DNA of 64,000 bases from Lactifluus volemus (GCA_022376515.1 WTXI01000009.1:868001-932000); one strand, 5' to 3'. Counted from the stretch's first letter, positions 34,247-46,734 are shown. Notes: generated by a model from the sequence alone, not told the origin. Made by a program: numbers and translations.

Positions 34247-35065
34247 GCACATCGCACTCAAGGGTCCAAGACACATGTCTGAGGCTCTGAGCGGCGGAAG
34301 AACAGGTCCTGGGGTGGTCATCCGGTTATCGGCGGATCTACTTCCATGTGACCAACTCCCGGGCCTTTGCGTGCGATCCTTCTGAAAGGTTTTTAGTAGA
34401 TGCGCCCTCGCCACAAACTTGAACAACGTCCAATTATCATTATCATTGATCTTGATCATCACCTCCATAAAGAAGCCCCAAACAGAATGCTTTATGCGGA
34501 TCTCTATACGCCCAATGGTTGCGGGGTGTCAGTGGGGTGTCTTTGTGTTATTAATATGGGCGCGGGCGCCGGTTGCCAGTGCTACCCTTTTATTCCATGA
34601 TCCCTGATCAGATCTAGAGGTTGCACTTCTTCCCTCTTCTTCTAGAGGAATCCTACCGCGACGTAGAAACGTAGGTTAAACCTTGAAACGAGCGCCAAAC
34701 AGGTTTTCTAGGTCGGATAGTGTTGCTTCCAAGGATTCGGACTTTTCTCTCCTCCCAGCCCCCCGCGATCACATCATCTCGTGCTGCTCTTTCAAGTTGC
34801 CCATGCGCCATCTGCTATAGCTGTCATCCGATTTGCACCCCGCTGCATCTGAGGGTATTTGGTTCTGCCAATGCATATCGATCTGGCGAACTGTGGGGGT
34901 TAACCACAATCCCCTTGGTCGACTTCTAGAGATTAACTCTGAGTAAAATTAGGCTATAGTAAGCAAAAGTCTACACTAAGTACGAGATACTAATAGTTTC
35001 CACACACAACAGCCGTCTTCGACACTCTCTATCAGCCCAGACCAACACTTTGACTCCCCCTCGAA
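34247..35065. other. Intergenic region
   Basis: About 0.8 kb between repeat A and the 3' end of the minus-strand gene at 35066. Short overlapping frames only; nothing recognised. Confidence 0.4.
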
Positions 35066-35800
35066 TCAACAGCGCCCTCCATCGATCTGCATCTCGGCCT
35101 CGACGCTGACGTTCGCCTCCTCTTCTTCCTCTTTCAAACTCTGGATAGTTTGCTCGTACCATTCTTGCGTAAGCTGGTACTCTGGCAGAGTGCAGTTCGG
35201 AGAGTCGGGCAGCTCGTCCAACGTCATCGTAGTACCGGCGGGCATCATCATCCAATGCTCCAACGGAAGCCAGTCAAGCACTTGCGCCGAATCCGCTATT
35301 AGCTCTTCCAGTGTCGGTCCCATCTCGGCGGCGATCATGTCCGTTCTATTTGCATTCACAATCATTGTGCTTGCTGCCCCTCGGTCTGCGTCCATTATAG
35401 TGCTTGGTGGGTGATGATGGTCCGGACTGGCGAGGAGGAGATCTCGACTCTGCTGTCCGGTAGTAAGGCGCCGCGTGAGGCTCATGTAATGCTCGTATAT
35501 CATGTCTGGCGTGATGGTGCCCTCCTGCAGGGAAATCTTGAGTCAGCCAGGCCTGCCCCGTTTGAGGCGTGGGAGGGGCCAACTGACCTTCGTCCCCGTG
35601 TTTATGACAACTGGGAGAGGGCTCTGTGGCGTTTGCGGCGCGCTGATCTCACTGCCACTACCATTGCCACTGCAATCGCTTGCTGGACGGCTCATTGAGT
35701 AACTTGACGCTGAGCTCTGCAGGTGGCTTGGCGTCGACGGACTCGTCGATTCATAACTGCCACTTGGGGTATAAGGGCTGCTCGTCTGGTAACTGTGCAT
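35066..35800 (-). CDS. Small Ser/Pro-rich protein of unknown function, 2 exons
   Basis: Exon 1 35800-35588 encodes 71 residues from an ATG (MHSYQTSSPYTPSGSYESTS, Ser/Pro/Thr-rich, disordered). A 63-nt intron (35525-35587, GTCAGT..GCAG) joins in phase 0 to exon 2 (35524-35066), giving 223 residues in all. Exon 2 opens with a short helical segment (ITPDMIYEHYMSLTRRLTTG), then a linker, LEELIADSAQVLDWLPLEHW, and a final acidic helix (EWYEQTIQSLKEEEEE). The alternation of disordered and short acidic/amphipathic helices could suit a transcriptional co-regulator, but this is speculation; I do not recognise the family. Confidence 0.6.
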
Positions 35801-36806
35801 GGAGTTTGCTGAACTTCTGCTTGCTCGAGAAGAAATCCTTGTCTGTTAGCGTTGTTGTCCGTCGTCGTCGTCGTATATTTACACTCGAGGAGAAGCAAAG
35901 GGCAGGGGTGATGTGAGTGAGCAGCCCAGCTGTGGAAGTGGCACTTCTGGGGAAGCGTTCCACTCTGGTGGGGGACGCAACCTCTTTTAAAGAGTTTTCA
36001 GGGAATTTCCATATCAGCCACGAGTATAATTGAAGTTCAGGCCTTTCAGTCGTCTTTGCACAACAAGGGACGAACGAGTCACCCGTGACATCGATTGTTC
36101 AACAACCATGCTGTGCATGCCTTTGACGGAAGTCCCTTTGAGTGGCCTCGTGGTACCGTCGTGGGAACAATAGCATAAGTGTGAGCGCTTACCTTAAGGA
36201 GAACAACAATAGCGTTGGCTTGGATCCCCTGGTTCTCGACCGCCAACATGCTCCATCAAAAAAAAATTTCACAAGCGAGCTCCATTCCAAGCTCTGAATA
36301 TCGGCCTTGCCTATATTCCAGATGATGGCTACTGCAGAGCAAGTAGCGAGAGGGGAAAAAAAAAAGAGAGAGCACAGATCAAAACGATCAACAAAGCAAG
36401 AGCGGAGAGGAAGATACAAAATGAAAGGGGAAAACAGATAGGATAGGATTAAAACGAGCGAGAAAAGAAAAGAGCGGTGCACAAATCGAGACCGGGAGGA
36501 CAAGAGAGGGAAGAATGTCCGTGTGATACAGCAGATGAAGTATAAATGCAAGGAGTATCGGGGAGAGCGTGGTGTGCTGTAAAGTATGTATGTGTGACGT
36601 CTCAAAGATAGGGTGTATTGCGGGGTACAGATGCAGTGCATGTGGAGGAGCGTGGAGAGTGGATATTGCGGTGCCCAGAAAATAAAGATGGGTTAGGGTA
36701 TGGAATTAAATGAGAGCGCAAAGCAAGGGTCCGTATAATGGGGGGAAAAACGGCGCTTGACCTCAAGGACCGCAGCAGGGGCGTAGCTGACCTTGGGGGC
36801 CTACAG
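35801..36806. other. Intergenic region, upstream of 35800 gene and 3' of CDH1
   Basis: About 1 kb. It contains purine-rich (plus strand) low-complexity sequence at about 36340-36520, which yields chance frames on the minus strand. The part next to 35800 should hold that gene's promoter. No gene supported. Confidence 0.4.
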
Positions 36807-38917
36807 TCACCGAATGAGTCGTCCGTAATCGAGCCTGCTCTCCCGACGCGTCTCGCTCCCCTCGCGCTTTGGGAACGCGTTCCAGAAGCGAAGTGTCTCG
36901 TCCCCAGCACCTGTGACGATCGTCTCCCCATCTGGGCTCATCGCGAGGTAAAGAACGCGGGATGTATGACCGGTCAACGACGCGACTATGTCCAGCGAAG
37001 GATATTTCCATATGCAGATCTGGTTCTGGGCCGCAGTGGAGGAAAAGCCGTGTGTCGAGACAATCTCATGGGAAGTGAGAGACCAAGTGAGGTTGCAGAC
37101 CTATGTGTATGCGCATCCACATGCTCGCAATTAGCATCGTGGCCTACACGAAGCTGTAAAAGACGTACCTGACTGCCCGTGTCCAGTTCGCTGAGCATGT
37201 TCCCAAACTGCACGTTCCAAAATCGGATATGCTTGTCCTGTGTCCCCCCACCCGTCGCGAGAAGGCCCGCGACGTGTGGATCCCATGCAAGCGCCTTAAC
37301 CGCGGCTGTATGCTCATGAAACTTCCATAGTGGGGAGTCGCCTGAGGGTAGTGGCGCAGCGGCACTTGTACTACTCCCACCCTCCTCTGCATTCCCCGCC
37401 CCACTCCGTGTCGCCGGCCGACGCGAACTCCGCAGGTCCCATATACAGACTTTGTTATCGTTGCCCCCACTTGCAAGTAAGCCCCCATGTGCAACGCCAT
37501 CTGCGTTCCATCGGAGGCCACACACTTCCTGGCGGTGGCCTGCGCTTTTGCGGAATGGTCGGGCCCCCTGTTCGCGCACGTCTCGATGGTGTACCATGCG
37601 ATCGCGTGAGCCTGAACTTAATACATGTGCATTCCATGCAAGTGCACCAATACGTTGTGTGTGCGCTTGTTGGTAAGTCCTTTGGAGCTGCAACGTATGC
37701 GCATCGTATATATGAAGTCGACCTGTAAGTGTGCCAACGGCAAGGGTTGAACCTTTCTGTACCCATGAGACAGAAGAGACGGTATCATGTGTAGTTGTCA
37801 AATCACAAAGCTTTGACACTACAGCCGTATGTGCCGTCCAGAGGTAGACAGACGAACCAAGTCCGACTCCTAGCACGTTTGTGCTAGACCAGTCGACTAG
37901 GTTGAGATAAAAGTCGTCGGCTAGCTCAGGTGCATCGAGCACCCGATAGGGCGTCTTGGATACATGACGTAGTTGCCGTCGCGGGCTCTCGAGTATTTGT
38001 CGGCTTTCTTCGCGCACAGGGCTCATGGAATAAGCTTCGTCGGTTGGCATATCTAAACGTCGTGTTGGAGTAGAAGGGTTAGAGCCAGAGGGAGAATTGT
38101 AAGAGAATAGTCGCCGTCGACTTGGAGTGGAAGGGGCGGTGGTAGCATTTGAGGAAGAGGCACTTGGACGAACAGGGGAGACGGGGCGGCGGGGTGATGG
38201 AGGGGTGACCTCTGTATGCAGTATGGATGTGAAAATTGCGTTGGCTTGTTCTGTCGTAGAGTAGCATCAGCAAACTGACTGCATATACGCGGGTACGTCA
38301 AGGGAAAAGACATCCACACAGGGGGAAAGGGGGGATTCGAGTCTTTAAACCGAAAATAAGGCCGCACAGTTATGAGAACTTGGCCCGTCATTGCCGGTGA
38401 AAGGAGAAAAAAAAAATTGGGATGATCAAAGACACGGTGGCGAATCTGGGGGAGTATATGTGCAAGGGACGGAAGATGGAGGAAGAAATGAAGGGCGCAA
38501 CCAACGCCGCTGATCTGGGTTGGGGTAGGCCGGGTGGCGCTCAGGGTTAATAGAGAGAGGAAAGAGATGCTCACCTTTGGCAGAATCTGACTCGGAAGGA
38601 ATGATCCTGTTCCGTGAAGGGGTGGACGGTCCGCTCTCCTCCATAAGATTGTAGGATGTTCGTAGGTCGCCAGCATCGCGAGATGGCACAAAACGGTCGC
38701 CATAATCTTTGTTCGGGCGGTGATGCTCCGTCGGAGATTCCGGTCCAGCACTTTCGCTGGTACTAGGTCGTGAAGAATCGAGGGAAGGGGTTGACGCAGG
38801 TGCGACACCAAAGATGGGGTTGGTACGTGGTCGACTGCGACGGGGACCTTCTTCGTCGGGGTCTTGCTGAGTCGCTCGAAGTCTCTTGCCAAACGGTGAG
38901 TTCTTGAGGCCGGACAT
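36807..38917 (-). CDS. CDH1: APC/C activator Cdh1 (Fizzy-related, WD40)
   Basis: Exons 38917-38575, 38250-37169 and 37100-36807 keep phase (~572 residues). Cdh1 brings substrates to the anaphase-promoting complex, a ubiquitin ligase that ends mitosis and holds cells in G1. Diagnostic elements are visible: a C-box-like [18 protein letters not shown] near residue 75-90, the [20 protein letters not shown] segment leading into the propeller, WD40 blades ([60 protein letters not shown]) and the C-terminal IR tail (LDYGRLIR). Cdh1 rather than Cdc20 is favoured by the '[18 protein letters not shown]' block. Ser/Thr-Pro sites are numerous in the N-terminal half (SPRR, STPSRRR, STPTRR), fitting CDK control. 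The first intron (38251-38574) is unusually long for this window at 324 nt. Confidence 0.93.
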
Positions 38918-39376
38918 GGTGTTTCAGGCCGAATAGAGAGACGTGTTTGGTGGGGTAGAATGGGGATAGAAATCAGGGGCGAGGATGGGCGCGAGATCGA
39001 GAAAGCAAGAGATGGCCAGGTCTATCTGTCTGCTGGCATAGATGTAGAATGGTTCAGTGTCTCACTATCGAGCCTATGGTTGACTTGACTCAACGCGACG
39101 CGAGACCGAGACAAGACGCGGTGGCTATTTAATTACGTCATCAATACTATTTCTCCGCTTTCTAAGTAACCATCGACTCTACACCAAATTTACGATGAAA
39201 AGATGTTAGAGTGTATTGAAAAAAACAGGTGGATGTCTCTTTTATTCAAATTTGCTTGTTCCGTTGAGGAGGTTTTTGGACCAATATCGGCAATTAGCGA
39301 ATTAGTTTAGTCGGAGATTTAAAAGTGAAAGTGACCGTGGATAACGCGAGACGAGACCGTGAATGCTCACCGAGCC
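38918..39376. promoter_or_regulatory. Divergent promoter region between CDH1 and SPT7
   Basis: 459 bases lie between the divergent starts of CDH1 (38917, minus) and SPT7 (39377, plus). No individual element can be assigned with confidence. Confidence 0.4.
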
Positions 39377-42300
39377 ATGAACGTAAGTTAAACTCTGCCA
39401 TCCACCGCTAATTCATGCGCTCTGACAATGTTTAGAACCTTTTGAGGTCCCTGGCCAACAGCCAGGTAAAACCCCTCGTTAATGACGCTGATCTAAAGCG
39501 TCTCTTTCAGGTGGTCAAGGACAGCCGCGTGAGTCCATTCCACTTGCAATCGTGCCTGAACGCCAACGGCTTCTGACACTTGCACCTCTTAGCAGAAACA
39601 ACCACACGATCCAAAGCTAGCTGATCCCTTCTACGATGCCCTTGAAGATTTACTCCATGACCTCCGTACTGTTACAATGGTTCATCTCTTCCGGTTTTCG
39701 ACCCGTGCCACTTTGACCACGTCCCGTTATCTAGGATAACCACGATGCTGATGCCTTCATTAAACCCGTATCCCGATCAGATGTACCGGATTACTATGAC
39801 AGTATGTCTCCGTTGCATCTAATTGTCATCCTGAGCACCAACGCCATGCTCTAGTCATTACGAATCCAATGGATTTTCAGTCAATGTTGAAGAAAGTCAA
39901 GCAGAAGCAGTACAAATCCAAGAAAGAGTTCAAGGATGACCTTGACCTTATTTGGTCAAATTGTTTCACATACAATGCCACAGAGGTGCGCCAGTCATTT
40001 CTTCATGTGCCGCCTGCTATATCAAGGCCCAAATTCAGAACCACCCACTCCGCCTGTGCGCTATGCGCCTCAAATCCAAGGCCGAATACCTCCTCAAGTA
40101 TATCACAGACCGCAAGGAGCGTGCAGATCCTCCCGTTCCTATCGACCTCTCAGTCCCGTCCTCCGGTCGACGCGCTCCGTCCCATCCCCTGAACAGATTG
40201 AACGGCATTAACGGCTATGCACATGCACTCTCCTTCTTACCTTCCCGTCCTCCGAGTAGTAACGATTCGAGAACGGGCCGTCGACTCACTCCCACACTGA
40301 CCCCTTCACGACGTCCGCGTGGCCAAGCTTTCCTGGAATCCCCTGCCATCGTGCGCACAGCCGAGGGCATGGCCGCCATCCTCGAGCTTGAACAGTCCCT
40401 CGATGCGGTGCTTTCCGTACCTGGGCCCTCTAGCAACGCAGAGGCTCTCGATGTCCTGCTGCGTTCTTACATGGGAGAATCGGACTCCGATGCGGATGGC
40501 GAGACCGAGAGCGACTGTGAGGAGATCGCAGTAGATGGCGCCACAGGTGAAAAGCGCAAACTGTTCGTATTCATATGTCAGTGCAAGGTCGTACATTCAA
40601 CACTCACAACTCTCTCCATAGAAATGGTATCTCCGACTCTCGCGTCCGTAAGCGCGCCCGCCTTTCCTCGCCCCGCCCCTCACACACCATTGAACTATGG
40701 TGGGGTGCACAATCATCTGATACATTCATCGCCAACTCTCTTCCGCCTCTTCCTTCTCTCGCTGCCTCTGGACCTGCACCACCACCCTCCTCGCCGAGAT
40801 CACAAGATCACCCTGCCGGTCCTACAACAACTAAGAGGCGCAAAAAGCGCCGGCCAAAGCCTGCCCCACCCCGGCCACGCTCGCTGTTAGCTATGATGAA
40901 TGCGAATATTAGCACGCAACGGCGCATGCGGCGCACACACGCCAAGTTTGCTGCACTCAGCGCTGCAGCCGCTGCGACTAACAATGCGAGTGGAGAGGAT
41001 GGTGAAAACGGGGATGTACCGACCACCGGTCCAGCAGCAGGGTCGGCAGGTGACGAGGGTGCTGATGATGCGGAAGCGGATGCCGTGGACGAGCGGCCAT
41101 GGCCTGTTCCACGACAGAGCCAGAAATCAATACTAGATGGGTTAGTTGATCCAAAGCCTGATATTGGCGAACTGGCTGCGGAGAGATGCATGCAGTGGGT
41201 TAACCGGAAATTTTTGGAACACGTTGGGTTTCAAGGTGCGTCTGGTTTGCCTCCTGAGATGCATGGACCGCCGTCATGGATGCGCGCGCCCCCAGGGTCA
41301 TCGCAGTTGGCGCTGGATGTACTGTCAGATATCACAGTGGAGTACCTGTCAAACGTCGGGCGTACGTTCCGCCTCTATCTCGATAAGTATTCCAATATGA
41401 TGACCGCTGAGGTATGTCATCGCGTAAGCTTCTTCGTGGCCCCAGCGAAGGGTTGACGTTTACAAAGGAAATAATTCTTCATTCTCTTTTCGAGAGTGGC
41501 GTGTCCCGGATACAAAACCTGGAGCGATATATCACCGACGATATCGGCAGACATGGGAACCGTTTGAACGAACTCGAAAAGAAGATCACGAACGTATACC
41601 AGGAGCTCACGAGCGCTGAGGCTATCGACGACGATGCACTCTTTGCAGGCGAGGATGACGAGGAAGAGGAAAGCGCATTTGTCATGTACGCACTTTACCT
41701 CTTTCGCGTTTGAGTGTTTGCGACGTTGACGTGGTAATACTCTCACAGGGGACAATTCACAGACGATATTGGCGAGGACTTTCTTGGCTTGCGCGAACTT
41801 GGTATCGCTGCCGAGTTCGGCCTTTCCTCTCTTACGATTCCGAAACGTCTCCTCAAAGGCAAAAAGAATGCCAAAGGCTCGAACGCGGCGTATGGAGTAT
41901 CCTTTTCGCATACCATCCGTTGTTCTAACGCCTTCTTTTACCCTAGTGCAAAGTCCGTCGAACCCCCACCACCGTACCCTCCGCCATTGCCATTCGTCTC
42001 ACTTACGGCGGGGAGTGTCAAGAATCAGATCGGCTTGCTTCGTGTTTACTTCGAACACCGCCTTACAGGACTCGACTCGCTGCCAGACGATTCACCAAAT
42101 CCTGCACAGGCGAAGCTCGGCCCGCTCGGACAGGTGATCCGCCCAAGCAGCGCAGCTATAGCTGCAGCGGCAGGATCGAAGAAAAAATCCAAGCCGAAGG
42201 ATGCTGCTGCTGCAGCGGCCGCGGCTACGTTGGCACCAGGAACAAGTGCTACTACCGTGACGATCGTCGGAACAAGTGTTGCAGGGACGGCATCCGCAGC

Positions 42301-42598
42301 AGGGATCACAGTGGGAGCAGCAGCGGGCATGATGTCCCCAGCGACGCCGGTGCTCAGCCCGCAGACGGCATCGGTGTCGATCGTGGTGTCAGCGACGCCT
42401 GCAGCCGCAGCTGCCACTCCCAGCACCGAAACACAGTCACAAACACAGACACCGAAGAAGAAGAAAGCTGCAGGTGCAGGTCTGGGAGGCGCAGGGGTCG
42501 GAGCTGCAGCTGGGGGTGGCGGTGGTGGTGGCGGCACAGGTAAGAAGCGTGGACGGCCACCAGAGGGGCTACCACCTGTCGTCGTAGCTAGCGCATGA
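39377..42598 (+). CDS. SPT7: SAGA subunit Spt7 (bromodomain, histone-fold)
   Basis: Ten exons keep phase: 39377-39382, 39436-39528, 39593-39679, 39735-39801, 39855-39985, 40039-40562, 40622-41411, 41468-41685, 41749-41889 and 41947-42598 (902 residues). Spt7 is a scaffold of the SAGA histone acetyltransferase co-activator. The bromodomain lies near residues 60-160: [20 protein letters not shown], then [40 protein letters not shown] and [19 protein letters not shown]. The Bromo_TP-type histone fold is near 420-640 (SIT-like [40 protein letters not shown]), followed by [20 protein letters not shown]. The tail is Ala/Thr/Gly-rich with basic KKKSKPK and KKRGRPP patches. Features of note: a 6-nt first exon (M-N) and a tandem tagcag acceptor at 39591-39595 that could include or skip one Gln. 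Confidence 0.9.
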
Positions 42599-43154
42599 GA
42601 GGTGGAGAGGTTGCATTTGTGGAGGAGGATGTTTATTTTTGTTGGGCAGTAACTTATTCCTGTCAACCCTTTTTGTATATACTTGACATCCTATAGGATA
42701 GATGCGCTTCGGTGCTGCGGATCTATGTACATGGGGATCATTTACCAAAACTGGTGCGATGTAGTGTCAGATAAGTTGGGCAGCCCCGTCTCTCGTTTGG
42801 GCGGAGAGAGAGGGCTCTGGGGCCACTGTTGCGATAGTGGAGCCAGCCATGCAATCTCTGACGATGCCATCATTCTATGACGGAGCCAGGCACACAGCCA
42901 AAGCCACGTCGTGCTCAAGGTCTGGTTCACAAGTTAGATACTAGTACACTGCTCCAAGTCGATCGTGCTAGCACTGCCAGTGCTAGTGAGTTTGAATTGA
43001 CAAGGCACTGCAATAATACTATTGTCTTGGAAGACTCCATCATATATTAAGGTTTGGTTTGGTTTGGCATCCTCTTACGTTTATTAATCCCGAGTTGAGC
43101 CCGTGCACTCATTCCAAACTCCTACCACCGGCTCGACTTCGATCCCCAAGTGAC
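42599..43154. other. Intergenic region with a short palindrome
   Basis: About 0.55 kb. It contains a perfect inverted repeat ctagcactg-c-cagtgctag at 42968-42986 and a (ggttt)n-like stretch at about 43051-43066. No gene seen. Confidence 0.5.
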
Positions 43155-44296
43155 ATGTCTTACGGCGGTATAGTAGGTCTCCACAGCGTACTATCATATG
43201 GCCAATTCTCACAACACTTGAGAGCAGTACAGTGCCCCTACTGGATATCCAGGATCCGGAGGCTACGCATCCTACGGTGGCGCACCAGCTGGTGCTGACC
43301 CTCAGTAGGATTATCCCATATACCATATCTCATCGCGGTGTTCCTCCATTGACAAGTTCCTACTTCTTTTCAGGCTTTGGTCGTGGTTTCTTGCAGTCGA
43401 TCGGGATAGATCGGGGGCTATAAATGCTGATGAGCTCCGTACGCTTTTACCAGCGCCCATGACGAGTTTCTTTGGATAACGACCCACTTACACTAACTAT
43501 ACAGAAAGGGCGCTGGTGAACGGAGATTGGACACGTACGTTTGTTTTTTTCTTTGTCTTAGTAATTCCGCCTCACGTACGCTGATTGGAAAAATGAATCA
43601 GCATTCGATCTCGACACTGTAAAGCTTCTTATGAACGTTTTCGTACGAACGTTTTTTATGCCCCGTCATTTGGTTTTCACGGTTAATCTGCTTTGATCAG
43701 GATACCGATCGAAACGGTACGATCGGTTTTACTGAGGTGCGTCCCCTGCCATGATCCTCCCTCCTCCCATAAATGACTGATCTTTGTCCCAGTTTTCCGG
43801 CCTATGGAAGTACATCAGGGTGCGTACCTCGGGCCATCTGGGCCTTTAAGTTATTTTTGCCGAGGGGGGAAAGGACGTTTTTGACCAAACCGCCCATCAC
43901 AGGAATGGCAAGGCGTGTTCCGCCATTTCGACCGCGACAGATCTGGCACTATCGACCGTCGTGAGCTCCAGGATGCGTTGCAGCAATTTGGCTATAACCT
44001 CTCCCCTCACCTTTTAAATCTGCTGCAACGCAAATACGGTTCGCAACGTTCTGATTCTCGCTCTCCTCCTTAAGCACTTTTTTACTAAAACTATAGAATT
44101 TTTTCAAAAAGGGTCCGCCCCGGCGATTGGAAGTTACCAAGCTGCTCTGCCCGGTATCACGTTCGACCGGTTCGTGCGCGCTTGCGTTGTCGTGAAACAA
44201 ATCACAGAGTCGTTCGCCACGCTCGACACCGATCGCGATGGTTGGGTACAGATCAACTATGAGAAGTTTATGGAAACCGTTTTGATGTTGCCTTGA
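43155..44296 (+). CDS. Penta-EF-hand calcium-binding protein (ALG-2/Pef1-like), intact
   Basis: Nine exons keep phase: 43155-43172, 43228-43304, 43374-43438, 43505-43534, 43602-43642, 43701-43736, 43793-43819, 43903-44038 and 44097-44296 (209 residues, normal for the family). A Gly/Tyr/Pro-rich N-terminus (GYPGSGGYASYGG) is followed by LWSWFLAVDRDRSGAINADE (EF1), VKLLMNVFDTDRNGTIGFTE (EF2-like), FSGLWKYIR, FRHFDRDRSGTIDRRELQDA (EF3), then ITFDRFVRACVVVKQITESF and TLDTDRDGWVQINYEKF. This is the PEF layout of ALG-2/Pef1, cytosolic Ca2+ sensors that bind partner peptides at membranes. Calcium-binding Asp/Glu positions are kept in EF1 and EF3. A paralogue follows at 44987. Confidence 0.9.
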
Positions 44297-44986
44297 GCAT
44301 GCGCTTTATCTTGATTTACGAACCAAGTTTGGAAGCTCTTTTTGGTGTACTGACTACTGTACTGTATGACTGCTGAGAACGAAGTGCACCTCTTTTTGTA
44401 ACTTGAACTTGTATTTGGGCTTGCCTGGATATGCCCGCCATATGTCAGATTAAAAATATATTCCGGAGCCGAAACGTGTGGGGCTAGTCAGAGATCGTGT
44501 CTCGGAGAGTCATTAATTGTCATTTCATCCACCTGGTTCCGACTCAGGAGGTACTACTCATTTTAGGTATTTACGGGCACTAGTAGTAGTACGCCAACAT
44601 AACACGGCACCAGCGCTGCATCACACAGGTCAGGCAAACCCTGCTAGTATAGGCTTATACCCAGAACGGAGAACTTGGAAGACTGGAAAGTCTGTCCTAG
44701 TACTGCCAGTGGCCCGCGGTGCCGCGTCACAACTTGAATAACAAATGCTGTGCATACAATACTACTAACACGCTTTTTCTGCTGGTTCCCAACATTCGTG
44801 ATCCGTGACTGAATAATCAACTCGACTCATGATTCTGAAATTCGGCTGTGTGCGCGTCGCCTTTATAACCGCGGATCCGAGTCATTCTATGATAAAATCT
44901 CTCCATTCACTTGCGACGCCTCCCAGTTTCCAGCACCACCACATCCACCGTTCCTGAGAAAGATCTACTACTAATCAACGTTTGAG
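44297..44986. other. Intergenic region between the two PEF genes
   Basis: About 0.7 kb; no gene seen. A TATA-like stretch is not obvious, but the 3' end has a CT-rich/ACCACC tract (about 44925-44955) close to the next start. Confidence 0.4.
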
Positions 44987-46223
44987 ATGTCGTTCATAGA
45001 TGTAAGCTCTGGCAGGTGCCCGTCGTGGCCATTGTTCAACCTACTGATCGCTTTTTCTGTTGGATTCCAGTACCGTACTAGTCAGAGTAAACAATACTAC
45101 GGTAGCATTCCTGGCGATCCCTCTTTGCCTCCCCTCTATAGCCCTGGAGTCAGCAGATACCCACAGACTTCCCCCAACGGAGTTGGTGGTTTTGCAATCT
45201 CTTCGTACTCGCAACATATGGCATCGGTACCTCCGCCAAACGCAAATCCCAGGTAAACCTCGGCTCTCCACTCCCAGGTAGTTCCTCCTTTCCCTTACAA
45301 ATGCAAATATTTCTTCTTTCTTCAGACTTTGGTCTTTTTCTCCGACGTCGATGTGGATCGTTCAGGGACCATCTCTGCGCGTGAGTTACGTAAGTGAAAT
45401 GTGGTCACTTTGTAGGATCCGAAACTGAGGTTTTGTTGGTCGCAGAGAGAGCCTTTATCAATGGAGACTGGTCTCGTACGTTTCTTCGTCCCATTTTTTT
45501 TTTGCTCCGAAAAAGATTTTTACTTACTTGGTTGCTGCAGATTTTGACCTCGATACCGTGAAGCTCTTAATGAGCCTCTTTGTTGAGTCTCTTGGCGGAT
45601 TTTCCCCTCAATGCGGTACTTACCTTTTCACACCACTTTCTTCAGGACGCAGACAAGTCTGGTGACCTTAATTTCGTTGAGGTGAGCATGCTTGTCTCTC
45701 TGGAAACCGGCTTATGATATTCAGATGTTTTTTTTTTCACTAGTTCGCCAGTCTTTGGGGATATATACAGGTGCGTTCCAGGACTTGTGTAGCGGAAGCG
45801 TGCCCCTCCCCCTCGTGAGTGAGCAAGATTTTGATGAAGATACCCCAAAATTAGGAGTGGGAACGGGTGTTCCGAAGATTTGATCGGGACAGCTCTGGCA
45901 CTATCGATGGCTCGGAACTATACAGCGCTCTCAGCCACTTTGGGTTGAGGTTTCCGAGGCACTTAATACCGCTTCTTCTGGCCAAGTTTGGTACGTACAG
46001 CCACCTATCCAAAAAAATAGAGGAGCGTCTGACTTGCTGTTTAGCTTCCTCACCCCCTGGGTATCGAGTGGGCCAACAGACGATCACGTTTGATCGTTTC
46101 ATGCGTGCGTGTGTGTTCGTGAAACAGTTCTCTGATGCGTTCGGGATGCTCCCAAAAGATAAGGATGGATATGTGTGGTTTGACTATGACCAGTTCTTGC
46201 GGTTCTATTTCTCGCTTCCATAG
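44987..46223 (+). CDS. Second penta-EF-hand protein, one-base frameshift near the N-terminus
   Basis: The intron/exon pattern mirrors the upstream paralogue. ATG 44987 encodes MSFID, then an intron, a Pro/Tyr/Ser-rich segment ending PPPNANP, intron to about 45325, then the EF1 exon. In that exon the expected 'LWSFFSDVDVDRSGTIS' is readable only if one T is added to the T5 run at about 45332-45336; as written, LW and FFSDVDVDRSG lie in different frames. The remaining exons are in phase: RAFINGDW, FDLDTVKLLMSLF, DADKSGDLNFVE, FASLWGYIQ, EWERVFRRFDRDSSGTIDGS, then ITFDRFMRACVFVKQFSDAF and the stop at 46223. Either a recent pseudogene or a homopolymer error. The calcium loops are otherwise conserved. 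Confidence 0.8.
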
Positions 46224-46651
46224 GTTGGCGTCTCCCACCTGTCATCAAGTATGACGGTGATAAGGAAACATTTGGGTCTATAGAGTGGAATGACAGGGAT
46301 TGTCGGCACAGAAGAGGTATCGTTACTACTACATCATCCCATGCTTTTAATTGAAGATACATCGATTACTATACCCCCATACCCTTTTGTAGAACTCGTT
46401 ATCGTTAGCTGTTACTAGTTGGGCCAGCGTAGAGGAATGGGGATTGTCAGTGGAATAGGTTGTATTCCGTATTCAAGTTTGCACTTTATTACAAATAATT
46501 TCTTAATCCATGACACAAACTTTCAGTGCCAGGAGAACAAGCTTCTCATTTGTACACTGTCAACCTATACTGAAGTCTAGAATCTACTGAAATGTTCAGG
46601 ATACTACCTGTAGATCAATAGATTGCAACAGAAGCAGATACCAATGGAAAC
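46224..46651. other. Convergent intergenic region
   Basis: About 0.43 kb between the PEF gene (+) and the tail of the broken F-box-like gene (-). A/T-rich, no gene seen. Confidence 0.4.
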
Positions 46652-46734
46652 CTAGATTGTATGAGTAAGCCCATCACCTCTCTGTGACCAGTGATGATCC
46701 ATGATTTTCTGCCGCCACTGCCGACATTTCTGCT

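Noticed and set aside
36189..36641. 150-codon minus-strand frame rich in Ser/Phe/Arg
   Set aside because: It comes from a purine-rich low-complexity stretch; no motif or splice support.
42046..42666. 206-codon minus-strand frame over the SPT7 tail
   Set aside because: Low-complexity antisense of the Ala/Thr/Gly-rich last exon of SPT7; no motif.
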